Part shown: piece by piece, positions 1 through 6,147 of the stretch
Numbering within the stretch: position 1 is the stretch's first letter
Layout: every line of letters starts with the position of its first letter
Origin: Clostridiales bacterium
GTDB lineage: Bacteria; Bacillota; Clostridia; Oscillospirales; CAG-382
Direction: 5' to 3'
DNA length: 9,638 nt
Assembly (NCBI GenBank): GCA_003343885.1
Contig: QAKH01000113.1
Location: forward strand, 1 to 9,638
The notes under the pieces: model-generated
Database searches by the model: none
The model's input: only the letters and a program-made list of their open reading frames with translations
What the model was told of the DNA's origin: nothing
Translations under genes and position numbers: made by a program

Positions 1-237
1 TCAATTTGTACTTGCAACAACAATGGAGTATTTTGAATTGCCCGACGATTTAACCGCGTTTGTGGAGGGTAGAAGCTCTCTTGGGCGAATGGGACTTTTC
101 ATACAAAATGCCGGATGGGTTGATCCGGGATTTAAAGGTGAAATCACTTTGGAACTTTTTAATGCAAATCGTTGTGCAATAGAGTTGAAATCGGGAAGAA
201 GAGTAGGACAGCTTGTGTTCGCAAAAATGGATTTTCC
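1..237 (+). repeat. 237-bp perfect direct repeat, copy A (inside dcd)
   Basis: Bases 1-237 match 2814-3050 without a mismatch that I could find; offset is 2813. The identity stops sharply at 238, where the proline codon changes from ccc to cct. Beyond that the copies are still homologous but codon-diverged up to the stop codon. The left limit in the window is base 1, so the repeat could extend further left. Confidence 0.93.
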
Positions 238-319
238 CGCGCTCAATCCGTATAGCGGAAAATATCAAGGTCAGCGTGGTGCAACCGGTTCCAGAGTATA
301 TTTAGATGATAAACTGTAA
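2..319 (+). CDS. dcd: dCTP deaminase, C-terminal part (copy 1, cut by window edge)
   Basis: Deoxycytidine triphosphate deaminase turns dCTP into dUTP (some homologues go on to dUMP) in the cytosolic supply of thymidylate. The frame is open from the first bases and shows 105 residues, beginning QFVLATTMEYFELPDD. Family hallmarks follow in order: the EGRSSLGR nucleotide-binding motif, AGWVDPGF, ITLEL with the family's catalytic glutamate, and the C-terminal YQGQRGATGSR. Full-length homologues are roughly 170-190 residues, so about 70 N-terminal residues are missing. An ATG at 23 exists, but it lies inside the conserved core and is not a real start. No clear terminator hairpin directly follows the stop codon, unlike copy 2. 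Bases 1-237 are identical to 2814-3050; after that the codons differ synonymously. This could be the end of an intact gene to the left, or another truncated copy, since the upstream sequence is not visible. Confidence 0.88.
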   Translation, partial: QFVLATTMEYFELPDDLTAFVEGRSSLGRMGLFIQNAGWVDPGFKGEITLELFNANRCAIELKSGRRVGQLVFAKMDFPALNPYSGKYQGQRGATGSRVYLDDKL

Positions 320-452
320 TTATTGTCCAAAATTCAATTATTCAATTTTTTATACATAAACGTATACGAACTTGTTTTTTTATAAGCAAAAAAGTCTCAA
401 CTATCATTGATATACACTTCCAAATATGTTTAACTTTTGAGGAGTATATCAA

Positions 453-566
453 ATGATACTTTTTCTTTCTTGTCTTTCTCTTTGCTTCAAGCTTTCCTGT
501 TCGACTTTCCTAGACGAAGATTTGGCGTGCTTTCCTGAGATTCAAAAGAGGTTATGTTGTGAGTAG
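453..566 (+). CDS. Possible cysteine-rich 37-aa small protein
   Basis: I do not recognise this ORF. ATG at 453 is preceded by GAGGAG at 439-444 with 8 bases between, which is a convincing ribosome binding site, and the frame runs to TAG at 564. The 37-residue product has six cysteines (positions 7, 11, 16, 26, 35 and 36). Its N-terminal 20 residues are mostly hydrophobic or polar uncharged (MILFLSCLSLCFKLSC), then it turns acidic (LDEDLACFPE). The hydrophobic stretch comes from a pyrimidine-rich DNA run, which by itself gives Leu/Phe/Ser/Cys codons, so chance is a fair explanation. No good promoter was found upstream. A small membrane-associated or secreted peptide is possible; function is unknown. 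Confidence 0.22.
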   Translation: MILFLSCLSLCFKLSCSTFLDEDLACFPEIQKRLCCE

Positions 567-577
567 AAAACAAAGAG

Positions 578-602
578 CAAGATCCTCAATCTTATGATCT
601 TG
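578..602. repeat. Inverted repeat, 7-bp arms
   Basis: Perfect arms CAAGATC (578-584) and GATCTTG (596-602) around an 11-base loop. There is no T-run on either side, so it does not look like an intrinsic terminator. It could be a protein-binding dyad or a small RNA hairpin. Confidence 0.4.
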
Positions 603-716
603 AATGTTAAATTTCACTCTTCTGTCAATAGGCAATACTACCCAAATATAAATATGTTTTATTCTACGATTTAGCTTGATTTTGCTGACTGAAAAATAAA
701 AAAGCCGCTACACAAC

Positions 717-760
717 CGGCAGAATAATAGGTAGTTAAAGTTTCTTGACCTATTCTGTTG
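717..760. repeat. Imperfect inverted repeat / RNA hairpin
   Basis: CGGCAGAAT (717-725) plus AGGT (729-732) can pair with ACCT (748-751) plus ATTCTGTTG (752-760). This gives a 13-bp helix with two G-U pairs and a 3-base bulge (726-728), closed by a 15-base loop. No T-run follows on the + strand. Its role is unknown. Confidence 0.4.
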
Positions 761-861
761 CTTATGTAACGGATTTTGCCATATAAAATTATATTTGTGA
801 TTTTAAATGTTTCTTATACCTCATTAGTACTCCGACGTGAGAAATGCAAATATTCCTACGA

Positions 862-888
862 GGGCAAATTTTTACAAAAAATTTGCCC
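862..888 (-). terminator. 12-bp perfect hairpin after the sigma-like gene
   Basis: GGGCAAATTTTT (862-873) is the exact reverse complement of 877-888, with a 3-base loop (ACA on the + strand). It lies about 30 bases past the stop codon of the - strand sigma-like gene. In that direction the stem itself ends in an AT-rich segment rather than a long T-run, so it is only a probable terminator. It is symmetric and could act in both directions, or be part of a short dispersed palindromic repeat. Confidence 0.5.
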
Positions 889-918
889 CTGCCAACCAAA
901 GCCAGCAGAGGCGGTAAC

Positions 919-2574
919 CTAATTAAGGAAAATTAAAGTACAAATGCGCTTTTTTTCGTCATCAGAGGGAGTATATAGATAACCATTTCTGTGAAGTGCA
1001 TAAATAATTCCTTGCATGGAAAATCCGCAAGACTGTGTTATTACGTAATTTAATTCATTTTTGTCCAAACTTTTGGGTAAGGTCTTGGCAAACACGGAGC
1101 GCTCTTTGATGATCCTATCAGCAAACTCATCAAAACGATCAATAAATCCTTTTATAAGAGCATTATATTCGGCATCCGGAGTTTCTGTGTTTCCAAAATC
1201 AAATATTTTCTTAGCATTTTCTATATTAATCACTGGTACAAGAATGACCGGCTTACCGTTTTTAACCGTCACATACCCTTTGTCACACATAATTGCTATA
1301 GCTTCTTTATCGAAATCGCTGGGAACTTCATTGCTTTCAGCAATTTCATTAACACGGATCAACCTTGCAAGATCATCTCCTTCAAATACACGCCAACCGC
1401 CGAATTCGTTCTGATCGCACTGTAGGGAAGATGCCTTTCCTCTTACTCTTGTCTTTACACCGCAGCCGCCGCTTCTTATCAGATATTCGTAAAAGTCCTT
1501 ATCAGCTTTTATTTTGTCAGGAATGATAATCGGAAAATATGCACCAACAAAATGCTCACTGCCATCTTTTCTTTTGGGACGAGTCCAAAAAATGCCGCTT
1601 TTTTTGTTAATACATTCAGTCAGTTTATCACAGAAAAAAGAAGCATATAGCATAATCCATGAATACATAAGAAAATCATCGCTAAACTCACCGCTAAGAA
1701 TATTCTCCTTTTTTACGGCAGGCAAACAATGCTTTACCATTTCATAGATCGGCAAAGCGAAATCCATGATATTTTCGTACTCAAAACGCATACCAAAAAT
1801 ATAATCATTTGTACCACTTATATAAAAGGTGGTTTGATATTTTCTCTTTTTACATTCTTTTAAGTAATCCATGTACAACAGTTTATTGATCTTGTCTTCA
1901 AGATATATTGCGGCAATACCTAAAGTTCTGGCAATTTCCTCTATGGAAAGCGGTTTTTCACGGCAAATAACACAGATGTTCTGCATGATCAAATCACTTG
2001 CAAGACCATTCATATCGTAATTTTGCACCCAACCGTTGTGACCAACAGTTAATTTGACAGGTTTATAAATCATATTGGTGTCAGTCATTTCTATTCTCTC
2101 CTTTAATATCGTCTTTGTTTCGCTCATATGCCAGCGAACGGTGGCTGATGGAATACCGAGAATTTTTGCAATTTCATCTCCGCTTTTGTTTTCATAATAG
2201 TACATAATTGTTATATCACGCCGTGTACGACTGAGATACATAATTTCTTGCCGCAACTTATCGAACAACTCACGGTCAATTAGTTCTTGTTCAATATTCT
2301 CATCAGAAGGAATAGATAATACTAGTTGTTCTGAGCAATTTATCATATTCCATGCCGGTTTGTTCTTGCGAAGATAATTTGACCATGTGTAGCAACAAAC
2401 ACGATAGACATACGCATCCATATTTTCAATATCGCTGAAATCCGTTTGCTTATTCAAAATTTGAAACAATATTTCCTGCGAAAGATCCTCTGCATCGTAT
2501 GTATTATGGGTTTTTGAATAAGCAAAACCAAATATTTTCTTAGCATATTTTATAACTGCATTATTGTAGTCCAC
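919..2574 (-). CDS. ECF-like sigma factor with long C-terminal extension
   Basis: A 551-aa putative regulator of transcription. Residues 6-72 look like sigma-70 region 2 (DAEDLSQEILFQIL, then AYVYRVCCYTWSNYLRKNK). Residues 102-160 look like region 4 with its helix-turn-helix (YYYENKSGDEIAKILGIPSATVRWHM). Together these form an ECF-type sigma factor that would recruit RNA polymerase. About 390 more residues follow. Residues 192-252 resemble a winged helix (LSIEEIARTLGIAAIYLEDKINKLLYMDYL), and 253-551 is a soluble-looking part I cannot assign; it holds GGCGVKTRVRGKASSLQC at 369-386. No membrane segment is seen. Ordinary ECF factors are about 160-200 residues. Start: GTG at 2574-2572, with AGGTGAG just upstream as ribosome binding site. 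No anti-sigma gene lies beside it. It is the only sizeable gene in the segment between the two dcd copies. The sigma assignment is firm at family level; the regulon and signal are unknown. Confidence 0.8.
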   Translation of the reverse strand: MDYNNAVIKYAKKIFGFAYSKTHNTYDAEDLSQEILFQILNKQTDFSDIENMDAYVYRVCCYTWSNYLRKNKPAWNMINCSEQLVLSIPSDENIEQELIDRELFDKLRQEIMYLSRTRRDITIMYYYENKSGDEIAKILGIPSATVRWHMSETKTILKERIEMTDTNMIYKPVKLTVGHNGWVQNYDMNGLASDLIMQNICVICREKPLSIEEIARTLGIAAIYLEDKINKLLYMDYLKECKKRKYQTTFYISGTNDYIFGMRFEYENIMDFALPIYEMVKHCLPAVKKENILSGEFSDDFLMYSWIMLYASFFCDKLTECINKKSGIFWTRPKRKDGSEHFVGAYFPIIIPDKIKADKDFYEYLIRSGGCGVKTRVRGKASSLQCDQNEFGGWRVFEGDDLARLIRVNEIAESNEVPSDFDKEAIAIMCDKGYVTVKNGKPVILVPVINIENAKKIFDFGNTETPDAEYNALIKGFIDRFDEFADRIIKERSVFAKTLPKSLDKNELNYVITQSCGFSMQGIIYALHRNGYLYTPSDDEKKRICTLIFLN

Positions 2575-2813
2575 TTATCTCACCTGCCTTTCGCTTAAAA
2601 TGTGTAACAAAAGCCGCAGTTCTTTTGCCTTCACTATAATAGTATAGAACGCAGCTGTTTTGTTGGAAAAAATTTTAATTTTCAAAAAAACATTGTATAC
2701 GGCTCTGCGAAACGTTCAGTGTCGTGGAAGGCAATTCCTCCGAATTTATAAAAATGGATAGTAAAATCGAATATAAAACAATTAGAACGGATAAATATTT
2801 AACTTTTAACTGT
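2575..2813. other. Upstream region of the sigma-like gene, abutting the dcd repeat
   Basis: About 240 AT-rich bases without a gene. Reading on the - strand, TATACT/TATTAT sequences near 2637-2648 could be a -10 element, but I find no good -35 at the right distance. An 11-bp dyad, ACTATAATAGT (2633-2643), overlaps this. An in-frame TAA at 2800-2802 shows that dcd copy 2 has no upstream coding extension; homology to dcd begins at about 2814. Confidence 0.5.
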
Positions 2814-3050
2814 TCAATTTGTACTTGCAACAACAATGGAGTATTTTGAATTGCCCGACGATTTAACCGCGTTTGTGGAGGGTAGAAGCTCTCTTGGGCG
2901 AATGGGACTTTTCATACAAAATGCCGGATGGGTTGATCCGGGATTTAAAGGTGAAATCACTTTGGAACTTTTTAATGCAAATCGTTGTGCAATAGAGTTG
3001 AAATCGGGAAGAAGAGTAGGACAGCTTGTGTTCGCAAAAATGGATTTTCC
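2814..3050 (+). repeat. 237-bp perfect direct repeat, copy B (inside dcd fragment)
   Basis: Second copy of bases 1-237. The left border is sharp: bases before 2814 (TTTTAACTGT) do not encode dcd-like residues and contain a stop codon in frame. The right border is where synonymous divergence from copy A begins (3051). Confidence 0.93.
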
Positions 3051-3135
3051 TGCCCTCAATCCGTATAGCGGAAAATATCAGGGACAACGCGGCGCAACCG
3101 GATCTCGAGTATACTTGGATAACGATTTGAAGTAA
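2815..3135 (+). pseudogene. dcd: 5'-truncated dCTP deaminase fragment (copy 2)
   Basis: This encodes the same C-terminal dCTP deaminase core as the first copy: EGRSSLGR, AGWVDPGF, ITLEL and YQGQRGATGSR. It ends in LDNDLK instead of LDDKL. The frame is closed by TAA at 2800-2802 and no start codon lies before the conserved core, so about 70 N-terminal residues are absent and the fragment should be inactive. A translated product from ATG 2836 (99 aa) would lack the N-terminal part of the fold. From 3051 to the end, 12 of 24 aligned codons differ from copy 1 without any amino acid change, so this 3' end was under selection in a working gene. It is followed by a good + strand terminator (3224-3274), which suggests this tail is the native chromosomal end. 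That last point is inference. Confidence 0.85.
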
Positions 3136-3223
3136 GCTCCACAGCACGCTGTAATATGCACAGAAGAAATATAAAACATTTCTTTGATACTTTTGAAATA
3201 TATATTTTTTTAGATAAATCATC

Positions 3224-3274
3224 AACCGTATGACAGGGCAATGTTTATAAATGCCGGGTCATGCGGTTGTTTTT
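3224..3274 (+). terminator. Intrinsic terminator downstream of dcd copy 2
   Basis: AACCGTATGAC (3224-3234) pairs with GTCATGCGGTT (3258-3268) with one T-G wobble. An inner GGCA/TGCC pairing sits inside the loop, and GTTTTT follows on the + strand. It fits the end of a + strand dcd transcript. Confidence 0.62.
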
Positions 3275-3292
3275 ACATGGTGTTTTATTCAA

Positions 3293-3327
3293 ACATATCT
3301 GTGCGCTAAAGCCTTTAACAGATATGT
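3293..3327 (-). terminator. Hairpin at the end of leuB
   Basis: Perfect 10-bp arms ACATATCTGT (3293-3302) and ACAGATATGT (3318-3327). Inside, TAAA/TTTA can also pair around GCC. The hairpin begins within the leuB stop codon. In the leu direction it is followed by TTTGAATAAAA rather than a clean T-run, so it may be a weak terminator or an mRNA 3'-end stabilising structure. Confidence 0.45.
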
Positions 3328-4394
3328 CAATCCTTTTTTAGATTGTTTACAATCAGTTCGCCGCATTCTTTGCAGCCGACAAGTTTGCATTGCTCGCCCA
3401 TTATGTCAGCTGTGCGGTATCCCATATCAAGATAAGTTGAAACAGCTTTTTCAATAGCGTCAGCTTCATGCCCCATATCAAAGCTGAAACGAAGCATCAT
3501 AGCGGCAGATAGTATTGTTCCGACCGGGTTTGCAATGTCTTTGCCGGCAATATCCGGGGCAGAACCGTGGATTGGTTCATAAAGTCCGCAGGAAGCGCTG
3601 CCTAAGCTTGAGGAAGGAATCATACCGATAGAGCCGGTAATCATTGAGGCTTCATCAGAAAGAATATCGCCAAACATGTTCTCTGTTACTACTACATCAA
3701 ACTGAGCCGGGTTCTTAACTATCTGCATAGCGCAGTTATCAACCAGCATATCCGAAAGCTCAACATCAGGATATTCTTCTGCTAAGCGGTGCATTACTTT
3801 TTTCCAAAGGCGGCTGGAATCCAAAACATTACTTTTTTCAACCGAGCATAGCTTTTTACGTCTTTTCTGTGCCGTTTCAAAACCGATTCTTCCGATTCGC
3901 TCTATTTCTGCCTCGCTGTACTTAAGCACATCGATAGCGGTGTCTCCCTCAGTCTTGTGTTCTCCGAAGTAAATGCCTCCAATCAGTTCTCTTACAATAA
4001 TAAAGTCAATTCCCTGGTCTACAATGGACTTTTTTAAAGGCGACGCATCCGAAAGCTGCGGCCATATTTTTGCAGGGCGGTTGTTGCTGTAAACACCCAT
4101 TCCTGCACGAAGGCGAAGAAGCCCTTTTTCAGGACGCATGTGCCCGGGTACGTCATTCCATTTATCTCCGCCCACGGCTCCCAGTAAAACACTGTCGGAT
4201 TCAACGCATTTTTTAAGTTCACTCTCAGGCAGAGGATCACCGTATTTGTCGATTGCACATCCGCCCATATCTACATCCGTGTAGTTAAAAGTGTGTCCGT
4301 ATAGCTCTGCGACTTTGTCAAGAACCTTTATAGCCGCATTAACAATTTCCGGTCCGATACCGTCTCCACGGATGACTGCAATATTTTTAACCAT
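3327..4394 (-). CDS. leuB: 3-isopropylmalate dehydrogenase
   Basis: Oxidises (2R,3S)-3-isopropylmalate with NAD+ to 2-isopropyl-3-oxosuccinate, which decarboxylates to 4-methyl-2-oxopentanoate, the last keto acid before leucine. The 355-aa length is normal for the family. It starts MVKNIAVIRGDGIGPEIV. Substrate-binding arginines are in LLRLRAGMGVYSNNRP (92-107) and VRELIGGIYFGEH (134-146, with the family tyrosine at 142). The conserved lysine is in EKSNVL (186-191), and the metal-binding aspartates are at 219, 243 and 247 in DNCAMQIV and FGDILSDEAS. The nucleotide-binding segment HGSAPDIAGKDIANP spans 276-290. The start ATG (4394-4392) overlaps the leuD stop by 8 bases (ATGGTTAA), so the two are translationally coupled, with GAAGG inside leuD as ribosome binding site. 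It is the last gene of the operon. Confidence 0.97.
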   Translation of the reverse strand: MVKNIAVIRGDGIGPEIVNAAIKVLDKVAELYGHTFNYTDVDMGGCAIDKYGDPLPESELKKCVESDSVLLGAVGGDKWNDVPGHMRPEKGLLRLRAGMGVYSNNRPAKIWPQLSDASPLKKSIVDQGIDFIIVRELIGGIYFGEHKTEGDTAIDVLKYSEAEIERIGRIGFETAQKRRKKLCSVEKSNVLDSSRLWKKVMHRLAEEYPDVELSDMLVDNCAMQIVKNPAQFDVVVTENMFGDILSDEASMITGSIGMIPSSSLGSASCGLYEPIHGSAPDIAGKDIANPVGTILSAAMMLRFSFDMGHEADAIEKAVSTYLDMGYRTADIMGEQCKLVGCKECGELIVNNLKKD

Positions 4395-4884
4395 TTTGTT
4401 CGCCTTCTTTCAGTGATTTAAGAAGTCCGCCGCATCTGATAATATTTTGGATAAACGGCGGGAACGGCTGAGCCTTGTATGTCTTTCCGGTAGTTATGTC
4501 GGTTATGACGCCTGTGTCAAAATCTACCTTTACCTCATCGTTGGCGCTGATTTCCTCGGCCGCTTCCTCGCATTCAAGAATCGGAAGTCCTATGTTGATA
4601 GCGTTGCGGTAGAAAATTCTTGCAAAACTTTTTGCTATAACGCATCCCGTACCGCAGGTCTTAATAACAAGCGGCGCATGTTCACGTGAAGATCCGCATC
4701 CGAAATTCCATCCGGCAACCATAATGTCGCCTGCTTTTACTTTTTTTACAAATTCGGTGTCGATATCCTCCATGCAATGCAGAGCCAGTTCCTTTGCGTC
4801 CGGAGTGTTAAGATAACGGGCAGGTATTATAACGTCTGTATCTACATTATCAGGATATTTGAAAACTTTTCCTTGTGTATTCAT
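4387..4884 (-). CDS. leuD: 3-isopropylmalate dehydratase, small subunit
   Basis: The swivelling-domain subunit that combines with LeuC to form isopropylmalate isomerase, converting 2- to 3-isopropylmalate via dehydration and rehydration. At 165 aa it is the short form typical of Clostridia and archaea. Motifs seen: DNVDTDVIIPARYL (12-25), GCGSSREHAP (62-71), and FARIFYRNAINIGLP (88-102). The ATG at 4884 has AAGGAGG at 4893-4899 (8-base spacing), lying within the last codons of leuC. Only 3 bases separate the leuC stop and this start. The C-terminus overlaps leuB by 8 bases. Function is firm from motifs and operon position. Confidence 0.96.
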   Translation of the reverse strand: MNTQGKVFKYPDNVDTDVIIPARYLNTPDAKELALHCMEDIDTEFVKKVKAGDIMVAGWNFGCGSSREHAPLVIKTCGTGCVIAKSFARIFYRNAINIGLPILECEEAAEEISANDEVKVDFDTGVITDITTGKTYKAQPFPPFIQNIIRCGGLLKSLKEGEQNG

Positions 4885-4887
4885 TAT

Positions 4888-6147
4888 TTAAGCCTCCTTA
4901 AACTCGGTGATAAAGCCTTTGAGCGCAGTAGCGGCAGCGGTGTGAGGAGAGCCGAGATAAACTTCGCTGTCCACATGTCCCATACGTCCGACAAAGTTGC
5001 GGTTTGTCGTAGCAAGACACCTTTCTCCGGCAGCGAGTATGCCCATATATCCGCCAAGACAAGGACCGCATGTCGGCGTTGAAACAACGGCGCCCGCATC
5101 AATAAAAGCTGTGTACCAACCGCGTTCTACGCACTCACGAAGAATTTGCATAGTGCCGGGAATAATAATACAGCGAACACCGTCGGCAATCTTTTTTCCC
5201 TTAAGAATGTTGTAAGCCGCTTCCATATCTTCCAATCTTCCGTTAGTGCAGGAACCTATAACGACCTGGTCTACTTTAATATCGTGCAGTTCGCTTGCCG
5301 GACGCGTGTTTTCGGGCAGATGAGGACATGCAACCGTCGGGACTATTTTTGAAAGATCGATATCAATAATTCTCTCATATTCTGCGTCAGCGTCTGCTTC
5401 ATAAACAACCGGAGCTCTTTCGCTTCTGCCGTTCAGATAATTCATGGTTATGTCGTCAACAGGGAAAATGCCGTTTTTAGCACCAGCTTCAATTGCCATA
5501 TTGCATATGCACAGGCGGTCGTCCATAGAAAGTCCGTGAGTGCCGTTTCCGGTGAATTCCATGCTTTTGTAAAGAGCACCGTCAACACCGATCATACCGA
5601 TAATGGTAAGAATTACATCTTTTCCGCTGCAATTTTTCGGCAATTTACCGGTCAAATTAAACTTAATTGCAGACGGTACCTTGAACCAAGCCATTTCTGT
5701 TGCCATTCCAGCCGCCATGTCGGTAGAGCCGACTCCGGTAGAAAAAGCACCGAGAGCTCCGTATGTACATGTGTGACTGTCCGCACCGATAATGCAATCG
5801 CCGGCAGTTACAACACCTTGTTCCGGAAGAAGTGCGTGTTCAATACCCATTTTTCCGACATCATAAAAATGGCTTACACAGTGAGCACATGCGAATTCAC
5901 GGCAGGTCTTGCTTTGTTCAGCCGCCTTAATATCCTTGTTCGGTACAAAGTGGTCAAGCACGATAGCAACTCTGTCCTTGTCAAAAACGGAGTTAAAACC
6001 AGCTTTTTTGAATTCATTAACAGCTACCGGTGTTGTAATATCATTGCCGAGAACAATGTCCAGTTTAGCATTGATAAGCTGACCGGCAACTACCTTGTCA
6101 AGTCCGGCATGGGCTGCAAGGATTTTTTGAGTCATAGTCATTCCCAT
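4888..6147 (-). CDS. leuC: 3-isopropylmalate dehydratase, large subunit
   Basis: The aconitase-family iron-sulfur subunit of isopropylmalate isomerase, working with LeuD in the cytosol. The 419-aa form is shorter than the enterobacterial type (about 466 aa) and matches the clostridial/archaeal group. The [4Fe-4S] ligands are visible: Cys300 in VIGSCTNGR, and Cys360 and Cys363 in STPTCGPCLGG. Other family motifs are LDHFVPN (64-70), GADSHTCTYGALG (121-133) and FVGRMGH (385-391). It begins MGMTMTQKILAAHAG, as clostridial homologues do. The leuA stop and this ATG share one base (TAATG), and GGAG lies 10 bases upstream inside leuA, so translation is likely coupled. Confidence 0.97.
   Translation of the reverse strand: MGMTMTQKILAAHAGLDKVVAGQLINAKLDIVLGNDITTPVAVNEFKKAGFNSVFDKDRVAIVLDHFVPNKDIKAAEQSKTCREFACAHCVSHFYDVGKMGIEHALLPEQGVVTAGDCIIGADSHTCTYGALGAFSTGVGSTDMAAGMATEMAWFKVPSAIKFNLTGKLPKNCSGKDVILTIIGMIGVDGALYKSMEFTGNGTHGLSMDDRLCICNMAIEAGAKNGIFPVDDITMNYLNGRSERAPVVYEADADAEYERIIDIDLSKIVPTVACPHLPENTRPASELHDIKVDQVVIGSCTNGRLEDMEAAYNILKGKKIADGVRCIIIPGTMQILRECVERGWYTAFIDAGAVVSTPTCGPCLGGYMGILAAGERCLATTNRNFVGRMGHVDSEVYLGSPHTAAATALKGFITEFKEA

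Larger units (their letters stand above)
320..918. other. 600-bp intergenic region with several hairpins
   Basis: This AT-rich stretch lies between dcd copy 1 (+ strand) and the 3' end of the sigma-like gene (- strand). It has no long ORF. It contains one 37-codon ORF with a good ribosome binding site (453-566), a pyrimidine-rich run at about 459-510, and three inverted repeats (578-602, 717-760, 862-888). The 8-bp palindrome CGTATACG lies at 361-368. I see no recombinase gene, tRNA or known riboswitch. Confidence 0.6.

Noticed and set aside
405..450. Possible promoter TTGATA-17-TTAACT before the small ORF at 453
   Set aside because: The -10 matches only about half of the consensus, which is expected by chance in such AT-rich DNA.
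420..540. - strand frame with charged residues (KVEQESLKQRERQERK) that looked like the end of a decayed gene
   Set aside because: The purine-rich strand alone produces Lys/Glu/Arg codons; stops bound the frame on both sides and no family is recognisable.
320..2813. CRISPR array, integrase or retron in the dcd-flanked insert
   Set aside because: No regularly spaced repeats, no recombinase or reverse transcriptase motifs in any frame.
2863..3241. Two - strand ORFs over dcd copy 2 and its downstream region
   Set aside because: They are antisense to the dcd fragment and terminator; the same frame appears antisense to copy 1, as expected from the repeat.
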